From positions 1-64,000 of the forward strand of contig CAJCJD010000148.1 in assembly GCA_903970555.1 (NCBI GenBank): DNA of 64,000 bases, read 5' to 3'. Positions 17,201 to 25,379 of the stretch are shown here, in pieces (positions within the stretch are counted from its first letter, which is position 1; each line of letters begins with the position of its first letter). Source of the DNA: Vulcanimicrobiota bacterium (GTDB lineage Bacteria; Pseudomonadota; Gammaproteobacteria; Xanthomonadales; Rhodanobacteraceae). Position numbers and translations under genes: made by a program. Below the pieces are notes generated by a model, which was given only the letters and a program-made list of their open reading frames with translations, had not been told where the DNA came from and ran no database searches.

Positions 17201-17658
17201 GCAGCGAGCACGAAACCGAGGTGGAACTGCATTTGCCCGCACTGATCCCCGACGACTACCTGCCCGACGTACACGCACGTCTTACGCTATACAAGCGCAT
17301 CGCCAGTGCGCGCGACGAGGAAGCCTTGCGTGAGTTGCAAGTGGAGATGATCGATCGCTTCGGCTTGCTGCCGGATGCGGTGAAGCATCTGTTCGCCATT
17401 GCCAGCCTGAAATTGATGGCCACGCCGCTAGGCATTCGCAAACTCGATTTCGGCGCAAACGGTGGACGCGTTACCTTCCGCGACAAACCCGATATCGACC
17501 CGATGGCCATCATCCGCCTGATCCAGAACCATCCACGCATCTACAAGCTGGATGGTCAGGACAAGCTGAAGGTGAACTTGGAACTCCCCGGCGCTAGCGA
17601 ACGTATTCGCACCGCTGAGGAGATCCTGGTTCGTTTAGGTGCGCGCAAGGCGGCTTGA
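14209..17658 (+). CDS. mfd: Transcription-repair coupling factor Mfd
   Basis: 1149 aa, the same length as E. coli Mfd (1148). The order of parts is typical. First comes the UvrB-homologous N-terminal module (about 1-350, with FPDWETLPYD). The RNA-polymerase-interacting domain follows (about 490-560, with SPIVHVDHGVGRYQGL). The translocase has Walker A GDVGFGKTE near 627-635, DEEQRFG near 729, and FHRQRFNVLVCTTIIETGID with the QxxGRxGR box LHQLRGRVGRS. A C-terminal TRCF domain closes the protein (about 1000-1149). Mfd removes RNA polymerase stalled at DNA damage and recruits UvrA. The start at 14209 gives the family length; the frame is open further upstream. Confidence 0.97.
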   Translation: MPNPISHPPLPTSPKQRRFWTPPHGSARALLVAEAAQSHSGLLVAVTRDTQRAHALEDELRIFAGTLPVLHFPDWETLPYDVFSPHPEIVSQRIATLYQLPTVKRGVLVVSAATLMQRIAPRTHITGSGLMLSKGQKLDLAAEQRRLEASGYRHVPQVAEPGDFAVRGALIDIFPMGAAEPYRIELFDDEVESIRSFDPETQRSQHQVEKVELLPAREFPVTDEAAKAFRSHLRERFPIDVRRCPIYQDMKEGVTPGGIEYYLPLFFEQTATLFDYLADDALFVLGEGTAEASEQFWTQTAERYDQRAHDIERPVLPPGELYLAPEQLREQLNKRLRVEVVDSGHEHAVSAGTQPAPELPLNRKGEEPGTSLRRFIESYPGRVLIAADSAGRREALLEQLATVGLKPQNIDGWQAFLSDTNRLAITIAQMEQGFALTKPAITVLTERELFGERVRTERRRRRGAARDPETIIRDLTELSVGSPIVHVDHGVGRYQGLVSMELGGMEGEFLTIEYAKGDKLYVPVAQLGLVSRYSGTAPELAPLHSLGGDAWERARKKAAEKVRDVAAELLAIYAQREARGGESLPIDRQLVEEFGSSFPFEETPDQLHAIDAVLGDLAAPRAMDRVICGDVGFGKTEVALRAAFAAATAGKQVAVLVPTTLLAQQHYRNFADRFADWPVRVDVLSRFRSTKDVNEALKRLADGQIDVIVGTHKLLQPDIKFKQLGLVIVDEEQRFGVRQKEQLKKLRAEVDLLTMTATPIPRTLNMAMSGLRDLSLIATPPAHRMAVRTFISAWEPALMREAFQRELQRGGQVYFLHNEVDSIERTAREVQELVPDARIGIAHGQMPERELEQVMADFHRQRFNVLVCTTIIETGIDIPTANTIIINRADRFGLAQLHQLRGRVGRSHHRAYAYLIVPDRKSITADAEKRLEALASLEELGAGFTLATHDLEIRGAGELLGDEQSGQIQEIGFGLYTELLERAVRALRSGKVPDFDLSSEHETEVELHLPALIPDDYLPDVHARLTLYKRIASARDEEALRELQVEMIDRFGLLPDAVKHLFAIASLKLMATPLGIRKLDFGANGGRVTFRDKPDIDPMAIIRLIQNHPRIYKLDGQDKLKVNLELPGASERIRTAEEILVRLGARKAA

Positions 17659-17667
17659 ACGCCGCCT
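17648..17667. terminator. Shared stem-loop between convergent mfd and egtD
   Basis: A perfect 7-bp stem (AGGCGGC / GCCGCCT) with loop TTGAAC spans the mfd stop codon and ends one base before the egtD stop. The two genes are convergent and only 10 bases apart, so this hairpin is the only obvious signal that could end both transcripts. T tracts are poor on both sides. Confidence 0.35.
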
Positions 17668-17668
17668 G

Positions 17669-18646
17669 TTAGCCCGCATTGCTGCGCGTAAGGTGTTGCA
17701 GGCTGAACAAGCCTGCAGGGTCCGTCCACACATGCTGCACGGTTAAACCGGCCATCGCGGCCAATGCTGCAAAATCCTCCAGGGAATATTTGCAGCTGTA
17801 CTCCACCAGCATCGCTTCGTCTTCGCGGAACAACACCTGCAACCGACCAACACGCACGCGCTGTTCCCGATTGCTTACGATGTGCGTTTCGATCCGTCCC
17901 ACCATGGCGTTGTAGCGTGCACGATGGCGGAAGGCGCTGATATCAAAATTGCAGCCCAGCTCGCGATTCAATCGCACCAGCATGTTGAGCGTGAATGCTG
18001 CAGTGACACCGGCGCTATCGTTGTAGGCCGCCTCGATCGTGGCCCGGTCTTTTTTCAGGTCCACACCGACCAGGATGCCGCCGTTGTCGCCCATTTCGCC
18101 ACGCATCTTGCGCAGCAATTGCGCCGCTTCGCGCTCATCGAAATTGCCGATGGTGGAACCGGGGAAATACAACACTGTGCGCCGCGGTGCACGTGGAGGT
18201 ACGGGCAGACGCAAAGGACGGGTGAAATCTACCGACAACGGCTGGATCGGCAACTCGGGAAAATGCTGACCCATGCGTTCCATGCCAAGCCGTAACGGCT
18301 CGGAAGAAATTTCCACCGGCACCCACGCAACGGGCGTCACTAGATGTTCCAGCAGCAGACGCGTCTTGATCGCATGCCCGCTACCGTATTCGACCAATCG
18401 GACATCGGGGCCGAGCACCTCGGAGATATCGCCGGCGTGTTCGCCCAATAGCGCGATTTCGGCGCGCGTGAGGTAATACTCCGGCTGCTCGCATATCTCC
18501 TCGAACAACGCCGAGCCTCGCTCGTCGTAAAACAGCCATGATGGCAATCGTTTGGGCTGCGAGCGCAACCCGCGTTGGACAACTTGCAGCAGCGCGTTAT
18601 CAGGCGGACGTTGTTCGTCCCGTACTACGTAAGCTTGCACGTTCAT
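17669..18646 (-). CDS. egtD: L-histidine N-alpha-methyltransferase EgtD
   Basis: 325 aa. A SAM-dependent methyltransferase that trimethylates histidine to hercynine, the first step of ergothioneine synthesis. The family hallmarks are YDERGSALFEEIC, QPEYYLTRAE, the SAM loop EYGSGHAIKT (86-95), and FPGSTIGNF followed by the histidine-recognition region. Length matches the mycobacterial enzyme. Its ATG overlaps the egtB stop (ATGA), so the two are translationally coupled. Confidence 0.95.
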   Translation of the reverse strand: MNVQAYVVRDEQRPPDNALLQVVQRGLRSQPKRLPSWLFYDERGSALFEEICEQPEYYLTRAEIALLGEHAGDISEVLGPDVRLVEYGSGHAIKTRLLLEHLVTPVAWVPVEISSEPLRLGMERMGQHFPELPIQPLSVDFTRPLRLPVPPRAPRRTVLYFPGSTIGNFDEREAAQLLRKMRGEMGDNGGILVGVDLKKDRATIEAAYNDSAGVTAAFTLNMLVRLNRELGCNFDISAFRHRARYNAMVGRIETHIVSNREQRVRVGRLQVLFREDEAMLVEYSCKYSLEDFAALAAMAGLTVQHVWTDPAGLFSLQHLTRSNAG

Positions 18647-19899
18647 CGGTCCTGTCCCAATCGGATGCCCGCGAACTGCCAGCGGGCATGGGGCGGAAAG
18701 AAATTGCGATAACTCGCACGGATATGATCACGCGGTGTTGCGCAGGAGCCCCCGCGCAAAACCCATTGTCCATTCATGAATTTGCCGTTGTACTCGCCCA
18801 GAGCACCGGGCAACGTCTTAAAACCGGGATAGCTCACGTAAGCTGACGCTGTCCATTCCCACACATCGCCATACATTTGCTGCAGGCCGTCACCATGCGG
18901 CGTGATCGTGGGATGGAAGCGATGGTCTTCCTGAAAATTTCCTGTCATCGACACGTTGGCGGCAGCGTCTTCCCACTCGGCTTCGGTAGGCAAACGCGCA
19001 CCGGCCCAACGCGCGAACGCATCGGCCTCGAAGTAGCTGAGGTGGCATACCGGCGCCTGGGGTTCGAGCGCGCGAACACCCGCGAGCGTGAATTCGCTCG
19101 ATAGATCCTCTTGCCAGTACAGCGGTCGTTGCCAGCCTTCACGCTGCACGGTGGCCCAACCGTCCGACAGCCAAAGGCTGGCCTCCCGATATCCGCCCTC
19201 TCGTATAAACGCGAGGTATTCGCCATTGGTCACCAGGCGATTGGCCAAGGCGTGAGCAGGCAACCATGTGCGATGACGCGGCGTCTCGTTGTCGTAAGCG
19301 AAGCCGTTGCCCGCAGGATGGCCTATGTCGACCGGGCCTTCGCGCCCTGGCAGAAAACGCATCGATAACGGTTTGCGTTCTGCCACGACGGCAGGTGCAT
19401 CGCGATAAACAGGATGCAGCGGATTGCACCAGAACGCGTGCTTGATATCGGTGAGCAATAGCTCTTGGTGCTGCTGCTCGTGCTGCAAGCCAAGCTCGAT
19501 GCGTGCGGCCAGCGTGGCATCGATGCCCTGCACGATAAGCTCGCCGACCGCCTCATCGATGCGAGAGCGGTAATCGCGAATTTGCTCGAGCGTTGGCCGC
19601 GATATAAGACCGCGCTGCGGACGCGCGTGCATCGGCCCTACTGATTCGTAGTACGAGTTGAAAAGGTAATACCACGCCGGATTGGGAGACCGGTAGGCAG
19701 GATCGTGACCGAGCACGAACTGTTCGAAAAACCACGTCGTATGCGCCAGATGCCACTTGCCAGGACTGGCATCGGGCATGGACTGGACCAGAAGATCTTC
19801 GGGGCTCAGACCGGCGCAAAGCGCCAGTGTCTGTCGGCGAATGCGCATGAAACGCGCAATGCCATCCTCGGTCTGTACGGCAAGTAGGGGGGCAGTCAT
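18643..19899 (-). CDS. egtB: Ergothioneine biosynthesis sulfoxide synthase EgtB
   Basis: 418 aa. An N-terminal DinB-like domain carries the three iron ligands: His50 in GKWHLAHTTWFFE, and His140/His144 in HEQQHQE at 140-146. The C-terminal formylglycine-generating-enzyme-like domain has RLPTEAEWEDAA, DVWEWTAS and LRGGSCATP. This non-haem iron enzyme joins hercynine to a thiol donor to give the sulfoxide intermediate. No egtA or egtC is nearby, so the donor (gamma-glutamylcysteine or cysteine) cannot be told from context. The start at 19899 is chosen because upstream in-frame sequence lacks homology-like character. Confidence 0.93.
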   Translation of the reverse strand: MTAPLLAVQTEDGIARFMRIRRQTLALCAGLSPEDLLVQSMPDASPGKWHLAHTTWFFEQFVLGHDPAYRSPNPAWYYLFNSYYESVGPMHARPQRGLISRPTLEQIRDYRSRIDEAVGELIVQGIDATLAARIELGLQHEQQHQELLLTDIKHAFWCNPLHPVYRDAPAVVAERKPLSMRFLPGREGPVDIGHPAGNGFAYDNETPRHRTWLPAHALANRLVTNGEYLAFIREGGYREASLWLSDGWATVQREGWQRPLYWQEDLSSEFTLAGVRALEPQAPVCHLSYFEADAFARWAGARLPTEAEWEDAAANVSMTGNFQEDHRFHPTITPHGDGLQQMYGDVWEWTASAYVSYPGFKTLPGALGEYNGKFMNGQWVLRGGSCATPRDHIRASYRNFFPPHARWQFAGIRLGQDR

Positions 19900-20082
19900 G
19901 GCACAGTTACGATCTGGGCAGACGTGCTGCGATACACCTTGTGGAGGGATGACCGACGCACGATCATACTCCAACCATGCCGCAAACATCGTTCAGTTTG
20001 TGTGATGCGTGTATGGGGGGAACATGGCCGCAGCGATAATTCAAGCGATCGTTATGCATCTACACAGCGTTGAGGTGACTTT

Positions 20083-20523
20083 ATGAGACCCGTCATTTCT
20101 GTACTGCTGGCTTTCACTCTTGCAACAGGCGCGGGATCGGTACTGGCGCAATCCGCTCCAGCAAGAACCACGTTGCCGTACAGTGACTGCATTCGCACCG
20201 ACCAGATCAACGAGTGGCATGTTGTCGACTCACGAACAGTCATCGTGCGCACCGGCCCTTACCAGCGCTATCTGGTGAACCTGCAGGCGGAATGCCAGAA
20301 GCTAGGCATTGGCAGTCCGGGCATGTCTTTCGTGCTGAGCCAGCCCGACAGAGCCGTAGGGGGGCGCATATGCGGCGGTGCTGGCGAAAAGGTGCGCTCC
20401 AGGTATCAACCTGGCTGCGGTATTCAATCGATTAGCCTGATCACCGAAGACCAGTTCAATAGCTATCGCGCAAAAGCCAAATACCACAGCGTGAAAAGGC
20501 AGCAACCGGTCAAGAATCCTTGA
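20083..20523 (+). CDS. DUF6491-family secreted protein
   Basis: 146 aa. A signal peptide (MRPVISVLLAFTLATGAGSVLAQ) precedes a small periplasmic domain containing CIRTDQINEWHVVDSRTVIV and a pair of Cys near GRICGG and QPGCGI. The 'C....I..w...d..tl.v....+.Y...l...C' pattern is the DUF6491 form common in Xanthomonadales. Function unknown. GAGGTGA lies a few bases before the ATG. It is divergent from egtB and is followed by a strong terminator. Confidence 0.8.
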   Translation: MRPVISVLLAFTLATGAGSVLAQSAPARTTLPYSDCIRTDQINEWHVVDSRTVIVRTGPYQRYLVNLQAECQKLGIGSPGMSFVLSQPDRAVGGRICGGAGEKVRSRYQPGCGIQSISLITEDQFNSYRAKAKYHSVKRQQPVKNP

Positions 20524-20545
20524 ACGAGTAAACGGCACAAAAGAA

Positions 20546-20574
20546 AGAGCCCGGCATAAGCCGGGCTCTTTTTT
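20546..20574. terminator. Strong bidirectional intrinsic terminator
   Basis: A 10-bp stem (AGAGCCCGGC / GCCGGGCTCT) with a 4-nt loop is followed by TTTTT on the plus strand. A-rich sequence on the other side gives a T tract on the minus strand. It sits between convergent genes ending at 20523 and 20593 and can serve both. Confidence 0.9.
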
Positions 20575-20592
20575 CAGATCAACCGCGTCGGA

Positions 20593-20973
20593 TCAATAAC
20601 CGGGAGCGGGACCGACATAACGCGTGTAACCGGGGGATACCACTGTGGTAGTTACCACCGGCGGCGGAGCGGTCTGATAGACCACCGTGCCCGGTGCATA
20701 CACCACAGCCGGCGGCGGCGCGTAATAGTAGGCCGGCGGACCGTACACCGCACCGGCTACGACACCTGCCACGGCACCACCGATTAGGGCGCCGGCGATC
20801 CAGCGGCCACCGCTCCAGTAACCGCCGCGGTAATAACCACCGTGGTAGTAGCCGCCACCGTGCCAGCCCGGGCCACCGCCCCACGGGCGGGCGGATGCGC
20901 CAACCGGCAGAGCCACGGCCGCGGCAAGCGCCAGGCCGATTGCAACGAACTTGCCGACATTACGTTTGGACAT
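20593..20973 (-). CDS. Small secreted Gly/Tyr-rich protein
   Basis: 126 aa. A signal peptide (to about residue 28, ALPVGASA) is followed by a Gly/Tyr/His-rich stretch with repeats of the type YYHGGYYRGG. Next come a glycine-zipper-like hydrophobic helix (IAGALIGGAVAGVVAGAVYG, 59-78) and a Pro/Val/Tyr-rich tail. Such proteins are common as 'hypothetical' or glycine-zipper proteins of the envelope. The His-rich segment could bind metal, which is only a guess. GGAGGTG before the ATG at 20973 is a strong ribosome site. Confidence 0.75.
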   Translation of the reverse strand: MSKRNVGKFVAIGLALAAAVALPVGASARPWGGGPGWHGGGYYHGGYYRGGYWSGGRWIAGALIGGAVAGVVAGAVYGPPAYYYAPPPAVVYAPGTVVYQTAPPPVVTTTVVSPGYTRYVGPAPGY

Positions 20974-21037
20974 GACACACCTCCGTCAAGATGGAATCCA
21001 TATTCGGACCGGCGCGCTTAATCTGTACTGAAGGGTT

Positions 21038-23224
21038 TCATTTTTTCGTGCGGGCGTTTTCCCATGGATTTATCTCGCCCTCAGCTCCGCGCAATCGCAG
21101 CAACCAGCAATCGTGAATATTTGCGCGGCGCGAAAAATCGAACGGGATACTCCCGGCACCCCAGTTCTCGATGCTCAGGCGATCTTCCAGTGCGGAACGA
21201 TCGAGCGTGAATCGGCGGAAATTGTTGGAGAAGACGATAACGCCATCGCCGGTAAGGCGATCCGCACATGCCAACAGCAGCTTGACGTGATCGCGTTGCA
21301 CGTCGAAATCGTCCGCGCGCTTTGAATTGGAAAAGGTCGGCGGATCGACATAGATCAAGCCGTAATGCTCGCGCGATTGCTGAAGGAAGCTGGTTGCATC
21401 CGACTGCACGAGCCGATGCTTCGCGCCAGCAAAACCGTTCAGCGCAAGATTACGCGACGCCCATTCTAGGTAGGTGCCCGACAAGTCCACGCTGGTGGTA
21501 TCGCGCGCATGGCCGGCCGCCGCGTAGACGCTGGCCGTGGCGGTATAGGCGAACAGGTTCAGGAAACGCCGGCCTTGGGCCAGCTCGCGAAGTTTGGCGC
21601 GAACCAGGCGGTGGTCGAGAAACAGGCCGGTATCCAGGTAATCGTAAAGATTCACCAGAAACGTGAGACCACCCTCTTCCACCTCGATGAATTCACCGCG
21701 CTGATCGAACTGCCCGTATTTCGAACCGCCCTTGCCACGCTCACGCGTCTTGAGAGCGATGCGTGCGCGCGGCGTATCGAATACCTCGCTGGCAACGCGG
21801 GCGATCTCGCGCATGCGTGTCCTTGCCACATCGACAGGTACTTCGGCCGGCGCGCGGTATTCCTGGATATGCAAATGTGTGGCGCCGGACGTATCGGCAT
21901 ACACATCGATGGCCGCGGCGTATTCAGGCAGATCCTGGTCGTAGGCTCGCCATGCGTGAATACCTTCGCGTTCCAAACGTTTGCTTAGATGCTTGACGTT
22001 TTTCTCAAGCCTGTTCTTCAGCATCTGCGCGCCCGGCGAAAGGGGCGCCTTTTCACGCGGCGTTTCGTCGCGTGGATGCAGTTCGAAGATCAGCAGCACG
22101 GTTTCGAGTGCGCCGTTGTAGAGCGCGTATTTCTTGTCTGCGCGCAAGGTGGTTGCACGACCCAGCTCGGCATCGCCCGCGAGGATCGCCGCGCGCCAGC
22201 CGGTGAAACGATCACGCAGCATTTCGCCAAGCATTCGATAGAGCTTGGGCATGCTTTCGCGATCGCCCAAACGCTCGCCATAGGGTGGATTGGTGATCAC
22301 CAGGCCTTGCGTCAATCCAGGCGGCGGAACGATGTGCTGCGCATCGTGACGATCGAGCGTGAAGAAGCCCGCAACGCCGGCTTCCTGCGCATTGCGCTTG
22401 GCCGTCTGCACCATGCGCGAATCGGCGTCGGAACCAAAGAAACAACTACGCAGGGCCGGCAAGCCGACTTCCGCACGCTTGCGCGCTTCATCGAGCAGTC
22501 CGCGCCAAAGCGGAATGTCGTGCTGTTTCCAACCAAGGAATCCGTAATAGGTACGACGCAGGCCCGGTGCCACATCGGCAGCCATTAGTGCGCCTTCGAT
22601 AAGCAACGTACCTGATCCGCACATCGGATCGAGTAATGCACCGCCTTGCGCGTACATCGCCGGCCACCCCGCGCGTAACAACATCGCCGCAGCGAGGTTT
22701 TCCTTCAGCGGTGCCTCGCCCTGCTCCTCGCGCCAACCACGCCGGTGCAATGGTGCGCCGGCCAAGTCGATCGATACGGTGGCACGATCACGACGTAACC
22801 GAAGATTGATGCGGACATCAGGTTCTTCCGTATCCACGCCCGGACGTTCCTGCCCACGCTGGCGGAATTGGTCGACGACAGCGTCTTTGACGCGCTGTGC
22901 AAGGAACTGGCTGTGCGTGATCTTGCTTTGCGCGGTATTGGCGTCCACTGCCAACGTGGCATGTGCGGACAGATGCTCGGACCAATCGATAGCCTGCACG
23001 CCTGCGTAGAGGGCTTCATCGGACGCGGCGTCGAATTCAGCCAGGGGCATCAAGATGCGGCTAGCCAAGCGCGACCACAGACAGGCGCGATAGGCGGTTT
23101 CAAGGCTGCCAGAAAAGCGCACGCCGGCGAGCGCTTCGTGCACGTCGGTGCCGCCAAGAGCGATCAGTTCGTCGCGTAGCAGGTATTCAAGGCCCTTCGG
23201 GCATGTTGCAAAGAAATCGCTCAA
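21038..23224 (-). CDS. rlmL: Bifunctional 23S rRNA methyltransferase RlmKL
   Basis: 728 aa fusion enzyme. The N-terminal half contains a THUMP domain and the RlmL module (N2-methylation of G2445) with DPMCGSGTLLIEGALMA and TNPPYGERLGD. The C-terminal half is RlmK (N7-methylation of G2069) with LNLFAYTATASVYAAAGH and the catalytic-site DPPTFSNSKR. The start is a TTG at 23224 that overlaps the stop of the upstream hydrolase (TTGA). The alignment of MSDFFATCPKGLE with the family N-terminus supports it although no ribosome site is visible, so translation probably depends on coupling. Confidence 0.95.
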   Translation of the reverse strand: MSDFFATCPKGLEYLLRDELIALGGTDVHEALAGVRFSGSLETAYRACLWSRLASRILMPLAEFDAASDEALYAGVQAIDWSEHLSAHATLAVDANTAQSKITHSQFLAQRVKDAVVDQFRQRGQERPGVDTEEPDVRINLRLRRDRATVSIDLAGAPLHRRGWREEQGEAPLKENLAAAMLLRAGWPAMYAQGGALLDPMCGSGTLLIEGALMAADVAPGLRRTYYGFLGWKQHDIPLWRGLLDEARKRAEVGLPALRSCFFGSDADSRMVQTAKRNAQEAGVAGFFTLDRHDAQHIVPPPGLTQGLVITNPPYGERLGDRESMPKLYRMLGEMLRDRFTGWRAAILAGDAELGRATTLRADKKYALYNGALETVLLIFELHPRDETPREKAPLSPGAQMLKNRLEKNVKHLSKRLEREGIHAWRAYDQDLPEYAAAIDVYADTSGATHLHIQEYRAPAEVPVDVARTRMREIARVASEVFDTPRARIALKTRERGKGGSKYGQFDQRGEFIEVEEGGLTFLVNLYDYLDTGLFLDHRLVRAKLRELAQGRRFLNLFAYTATASVYAAAGHARDTTSVDLSGTYLEWASRNLALNGFAGAKHRLVQSDATSFLQQSREHYGLIYVDPPTFSNSKRADDFDVQRDHVKLLLACADRLTGDGVIVFSNNFRRFTLDRSALEDRLSIENWGAGSIPFDFSRRANIHDCWLLRLRGAEGEINPWENARTKK

Positions 23225-23748
23225 GCGTGTTTCGCCAGTTGTTCCAGGAAAAAGCCGAAGTGTCGGCCGATGGCATCGATATGCGCGCCCAAGCGATGGT
23301 CGTCGTCCAGCACCAACAGCGGAAGCTGGCGACGGCCGGCGAACTCGTAGACCTCATCGAGCGGGCAGACATCATCTTGCCAGCCATGGATCAATAGCAC
23401 AGGAACATCCGGGCGAACGTCGAACGCCAGATCATTGCCTGGAATCAATGTTGGCGTGGCCAACAAGAACAGGCCGGCAACAGGCAGCTCCAACGAGGCC
23501 AGCCCGGATACGAACGAGCCCATGCTCGAACCCACCAGCACCGGTGGCGTGTCGCACGCGGCAATACGCTCGTGCAGGCGCTTCAGGCGCGGCGCTATCG
23601 AGCCCGCATGCCCCAGGGCATCGTCCGCTCGGTAATCCGGGCGCTCGCTGCTCCATCCCATCGATTCGGCGATCTTCGCCAGCACACTGACCTTGGTGGC
23701 ATCCGGGCCGGCATCGGAACCGTGGGAAAGTATGACGTGTCCGGGCAT
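23221..23748 (-). CDS. Small alpha/beta hydrolase coupled to rlmKL
   Basis: 175 aa. A compact serine hydrolase with nucleophile Ser75 in GSSMGS, an acid (Asp125 or Asp126 in GWQDD) and His151 in DDDHRLG. There is no lid domain, so it resembles YqiA/YcfP-type small esterases. The ATG at 23748 is preferred to the one at 23760 because GGAGG sits five bases before it. Its stop overlaps the rlmKL start, so both form one operon. The substrate is unknown. Confidence 0.82.
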   Translation of the reverse strand: MPGHVILSHGSDAGPDATKVSVLAKIAESMGWSSERPDYRADDALGHAGSIAPRLKRLHERIAACDTPPVLVGSSMGSFVSGLASLELPVAGLFLLATPTLIPGNDLAFDVRPDVPVLLIHGWQDDVCPLDEVYEFAGRRQLPLLVLDDDHRLGAHIDAIGRHFGFFLEQLAKHA

Positions 23749-23874
23749 GACGGCCTCCATGAATGTCGCTCAGCGGGACGCGCATGATAGCCCCCCAGAT
23801 GTCTTCAATGTCTCCACGCGGCGCACGTATGCGGGCCAGCAGCGTTAAACGGCCGCCTATGCGAGACTGCCGCC

Positions 23875-24441
23875 ATGCCGATGCTGACCATCCATGACCA
23901 GCCCCTGCCCTACGTCGCCAAACTGCCCGAGCGGCCTGCCAGCGCGGTAAAACTGGTGGTGATTCACTGCACCGAATTGCCCGACCTCGCCACCGCGCGC
24001 GAATACGGCGAAAAGGTGCTGTACGAAAGCGGCGCCGGCAACAGCGGCCACTACTACATCGATCGCGACGGTGCGGTCTATCGCTACGTGCCGGGCACAC
24101 GCGTAGCCAATCACGTGCGCGGCTACAACCCTGCCTCAATCGGCATTGAACTGGTCAACCGGGGCCGCTATCCGAACTGGTTCGATTCGCGCCGACAAAC
24201 CATGACCGAACCCTATACGGCGGCGCAGATCGCCTCGTTACGAGCCCTGCTGGCACAGCTGCGCACCGACTATCCGAATCTGCATGAGATCGCCGGTCAC
24301 GAAAGCCTGGACACGGCGCGCGTACCGGCAAGCGACGATCCCAGCAAGGAAGTCGCCCGCAAGATGGATCCCGGCCCGCTGTTCCCTTGGGTCGAGGTGC
24401 TTGCCGGCAGCGGTTTGGAGCGGATTGGAACCAGCCCATAG
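23875..24441 (+). CDS. N-acetylmuramoyl-L-alanine amidase (amidase_2 family)
   Basis: 188 aa. A zinc amidase of the AmpD/peptidoglycan-recognition fold. VVIHCTE gives the first zinc histidine (His31), GHYYIDRDGAVYRYV and ASIGIELVNRG are family blocks, GHESLD contributes the second histidine and KMDPGP the Asp ligand. There is no signal peptide, pointing to a cytoplasmic recycling role like AmpD, which cleaves the stem peptide from anhydro-muropeptides. AmpD proteins have the same ligand layout. It is divergent from the hydrolase gene. Confidence 0.88.
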   Translation: MPMLTIHDQPLPYVAKLPERPASAVKLVVIHCTELPDLATAREYGEKVLYESGAGNSGHYYIDRDGAVYRYVPGTRVANHVRGYNPASIGIELVNRGRYPNWFDSRRQTMTEPYTAAQIASLRALLAQLRTDYPNLHEIAGHESLDTARVPASDDPSKEVARKMDPGPLFPWVEVLAGSGLERIGTSP

Positions 24442-24463
24442 TCCAGTCCCCTAGGACGCCCCC

Positions 24464-24469
24464 TATAAT
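24464..24469 (+). promoter_or_regulatory. Candidate -10 element (TATAAT) for tesB
   Basis: A consensus TATAAT lies 40 bases before the tesB ATG at 24504, just after the amidase stop. No good -35 box is visible 16-18 bases upstream. The perfect hexamer in GC-rich DNA makes it a reasonable promoter candidate. Confidence 0.45.
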
Positions 24470-24503
24470 CGCGGGTCACCCTACGTCACCTTGAGTCATC
24501 TGC

Positions 24504-25370
24504 ATGCGGGAAGCTAACGTCAACGAACTGGTCGAGTTGCTGCAGCTCGAACGGCTGGAGGACAACCTTTTCCGCGGCCAGAGCCGGGATATCGGCACGC
24601 GTTTCGTGTTCGGCGGCCAGGTGTTGGGACAGGCGCTGTCGGCGGCCCAGCAGACGGTGGATCCTTCGCGCGAGGCGCACTCGTTGCACGCCTATTTCCT
24701 GCGCGCGGGCGATATCGACGCGCCAATCGTCTACAGCGTCGAGCGCGCTCGCGATGGCGGCTCGTTCTCGTCCCGTCGGGTGGTGGCTATCCAGCACGGC
24801 CAGCCCATTCTCAACGGCGCGATCTCGTTCCAGGTTCCGGAGAAAGGCGTCGAGCATCAGTCCACGATGCCCGAAGTGCCGGCGCCCGAAGACCTGGAGC
24901 CGATGCACCGCGTTCCGCCGCAAGAGCTGGCACGGCTGCCGGTTAAGCTGCAGCGCTGGCTGGGTAGCGAGGGCCCGTTCGAATTCCGCCAAGTGTGGCC
25001 GCGCGATGAGCTGCATCCGGCCAAGCGGCCGCCGATTCAACACATCTGGTTCCGCCTTACCTCCCCGGTCAGCGATTTGGCGATTCTGCATCGCGTATTG
25101 CTGGCCTACGCTTCGGACTTCCATCTGATCGGCACGGCCACGCTGCCGCACGGCATCTCCTATCTCACGCACAACATGCAGATGGCCAGCCTCGACCATG
25201 CTTTGTGGTTCCATCGCCCGTTCAGGGTCGACGAATGGCTGCTTTATTCGTTCGACAGCCCGACAGCACAAGGCGGCCGCGGATTGGCGCGTGGCCAGAT
25301 CTTCAGCCGCGATGGGCGATTGGTGGCGTCGACCGCACAGGAAGGTTTAATCCGGCTGCGCGGCGATTAA
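24504..25370 (+). CDS. tesB: Acyl-CoA thioesterase II TesB
   Basis: 288 aa, double hot-dog fold as in E. coli TesB (286 aa). Recognisable parts are FRGQSRDIGTRFVFGGQVLGQAL in overlapping pieces (FRGQS, VFGGQVLGQAL), SLDHALWFHRPF with the catalytic Asp, and the C-terminal FDSPTAQGGRGLARGQIF with the Thr. The catalytic Gln lies in STAQEGLIR. It hydrolyses medium and long acyl-CoA. It is followed after 9 bases by the 132-aa gene. Confidence 0.95.
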   Translation: MREANVNELVELLQLERLEDNLFRGQSRDIGTRFVFGGQVLGQALSAAQQTVDPSREAHSLHAYFLRAGDIDAPIVYSVERARDGGSFSSRRVVAIQHGQPILNGAISFQVPEKGVEHQSTMPEVPAPEDLEPMHRVPPQELARLPVKLQRWLGSEGPFEFRQVWPRDELHPAKRPPIQHIWFRLTSPVSDLAILHRVLLAYASDFHLIGTATLPHGISYLTHNMQMASLDHALWFHRPFRVDEWLLYSFDSPTAQGGRGLARGQIFSRDGRLVASTAQEGLIRLRGD

Positions 25371-25379
25371 ACTGGGCTT

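Noticed and set aside
16587-17333. 248-codon frame inside mfd
   Set aside because: Overlaps the conserved Mfd translocase in another frame and reads as an Arg/Ala/Ser-rich shadow.
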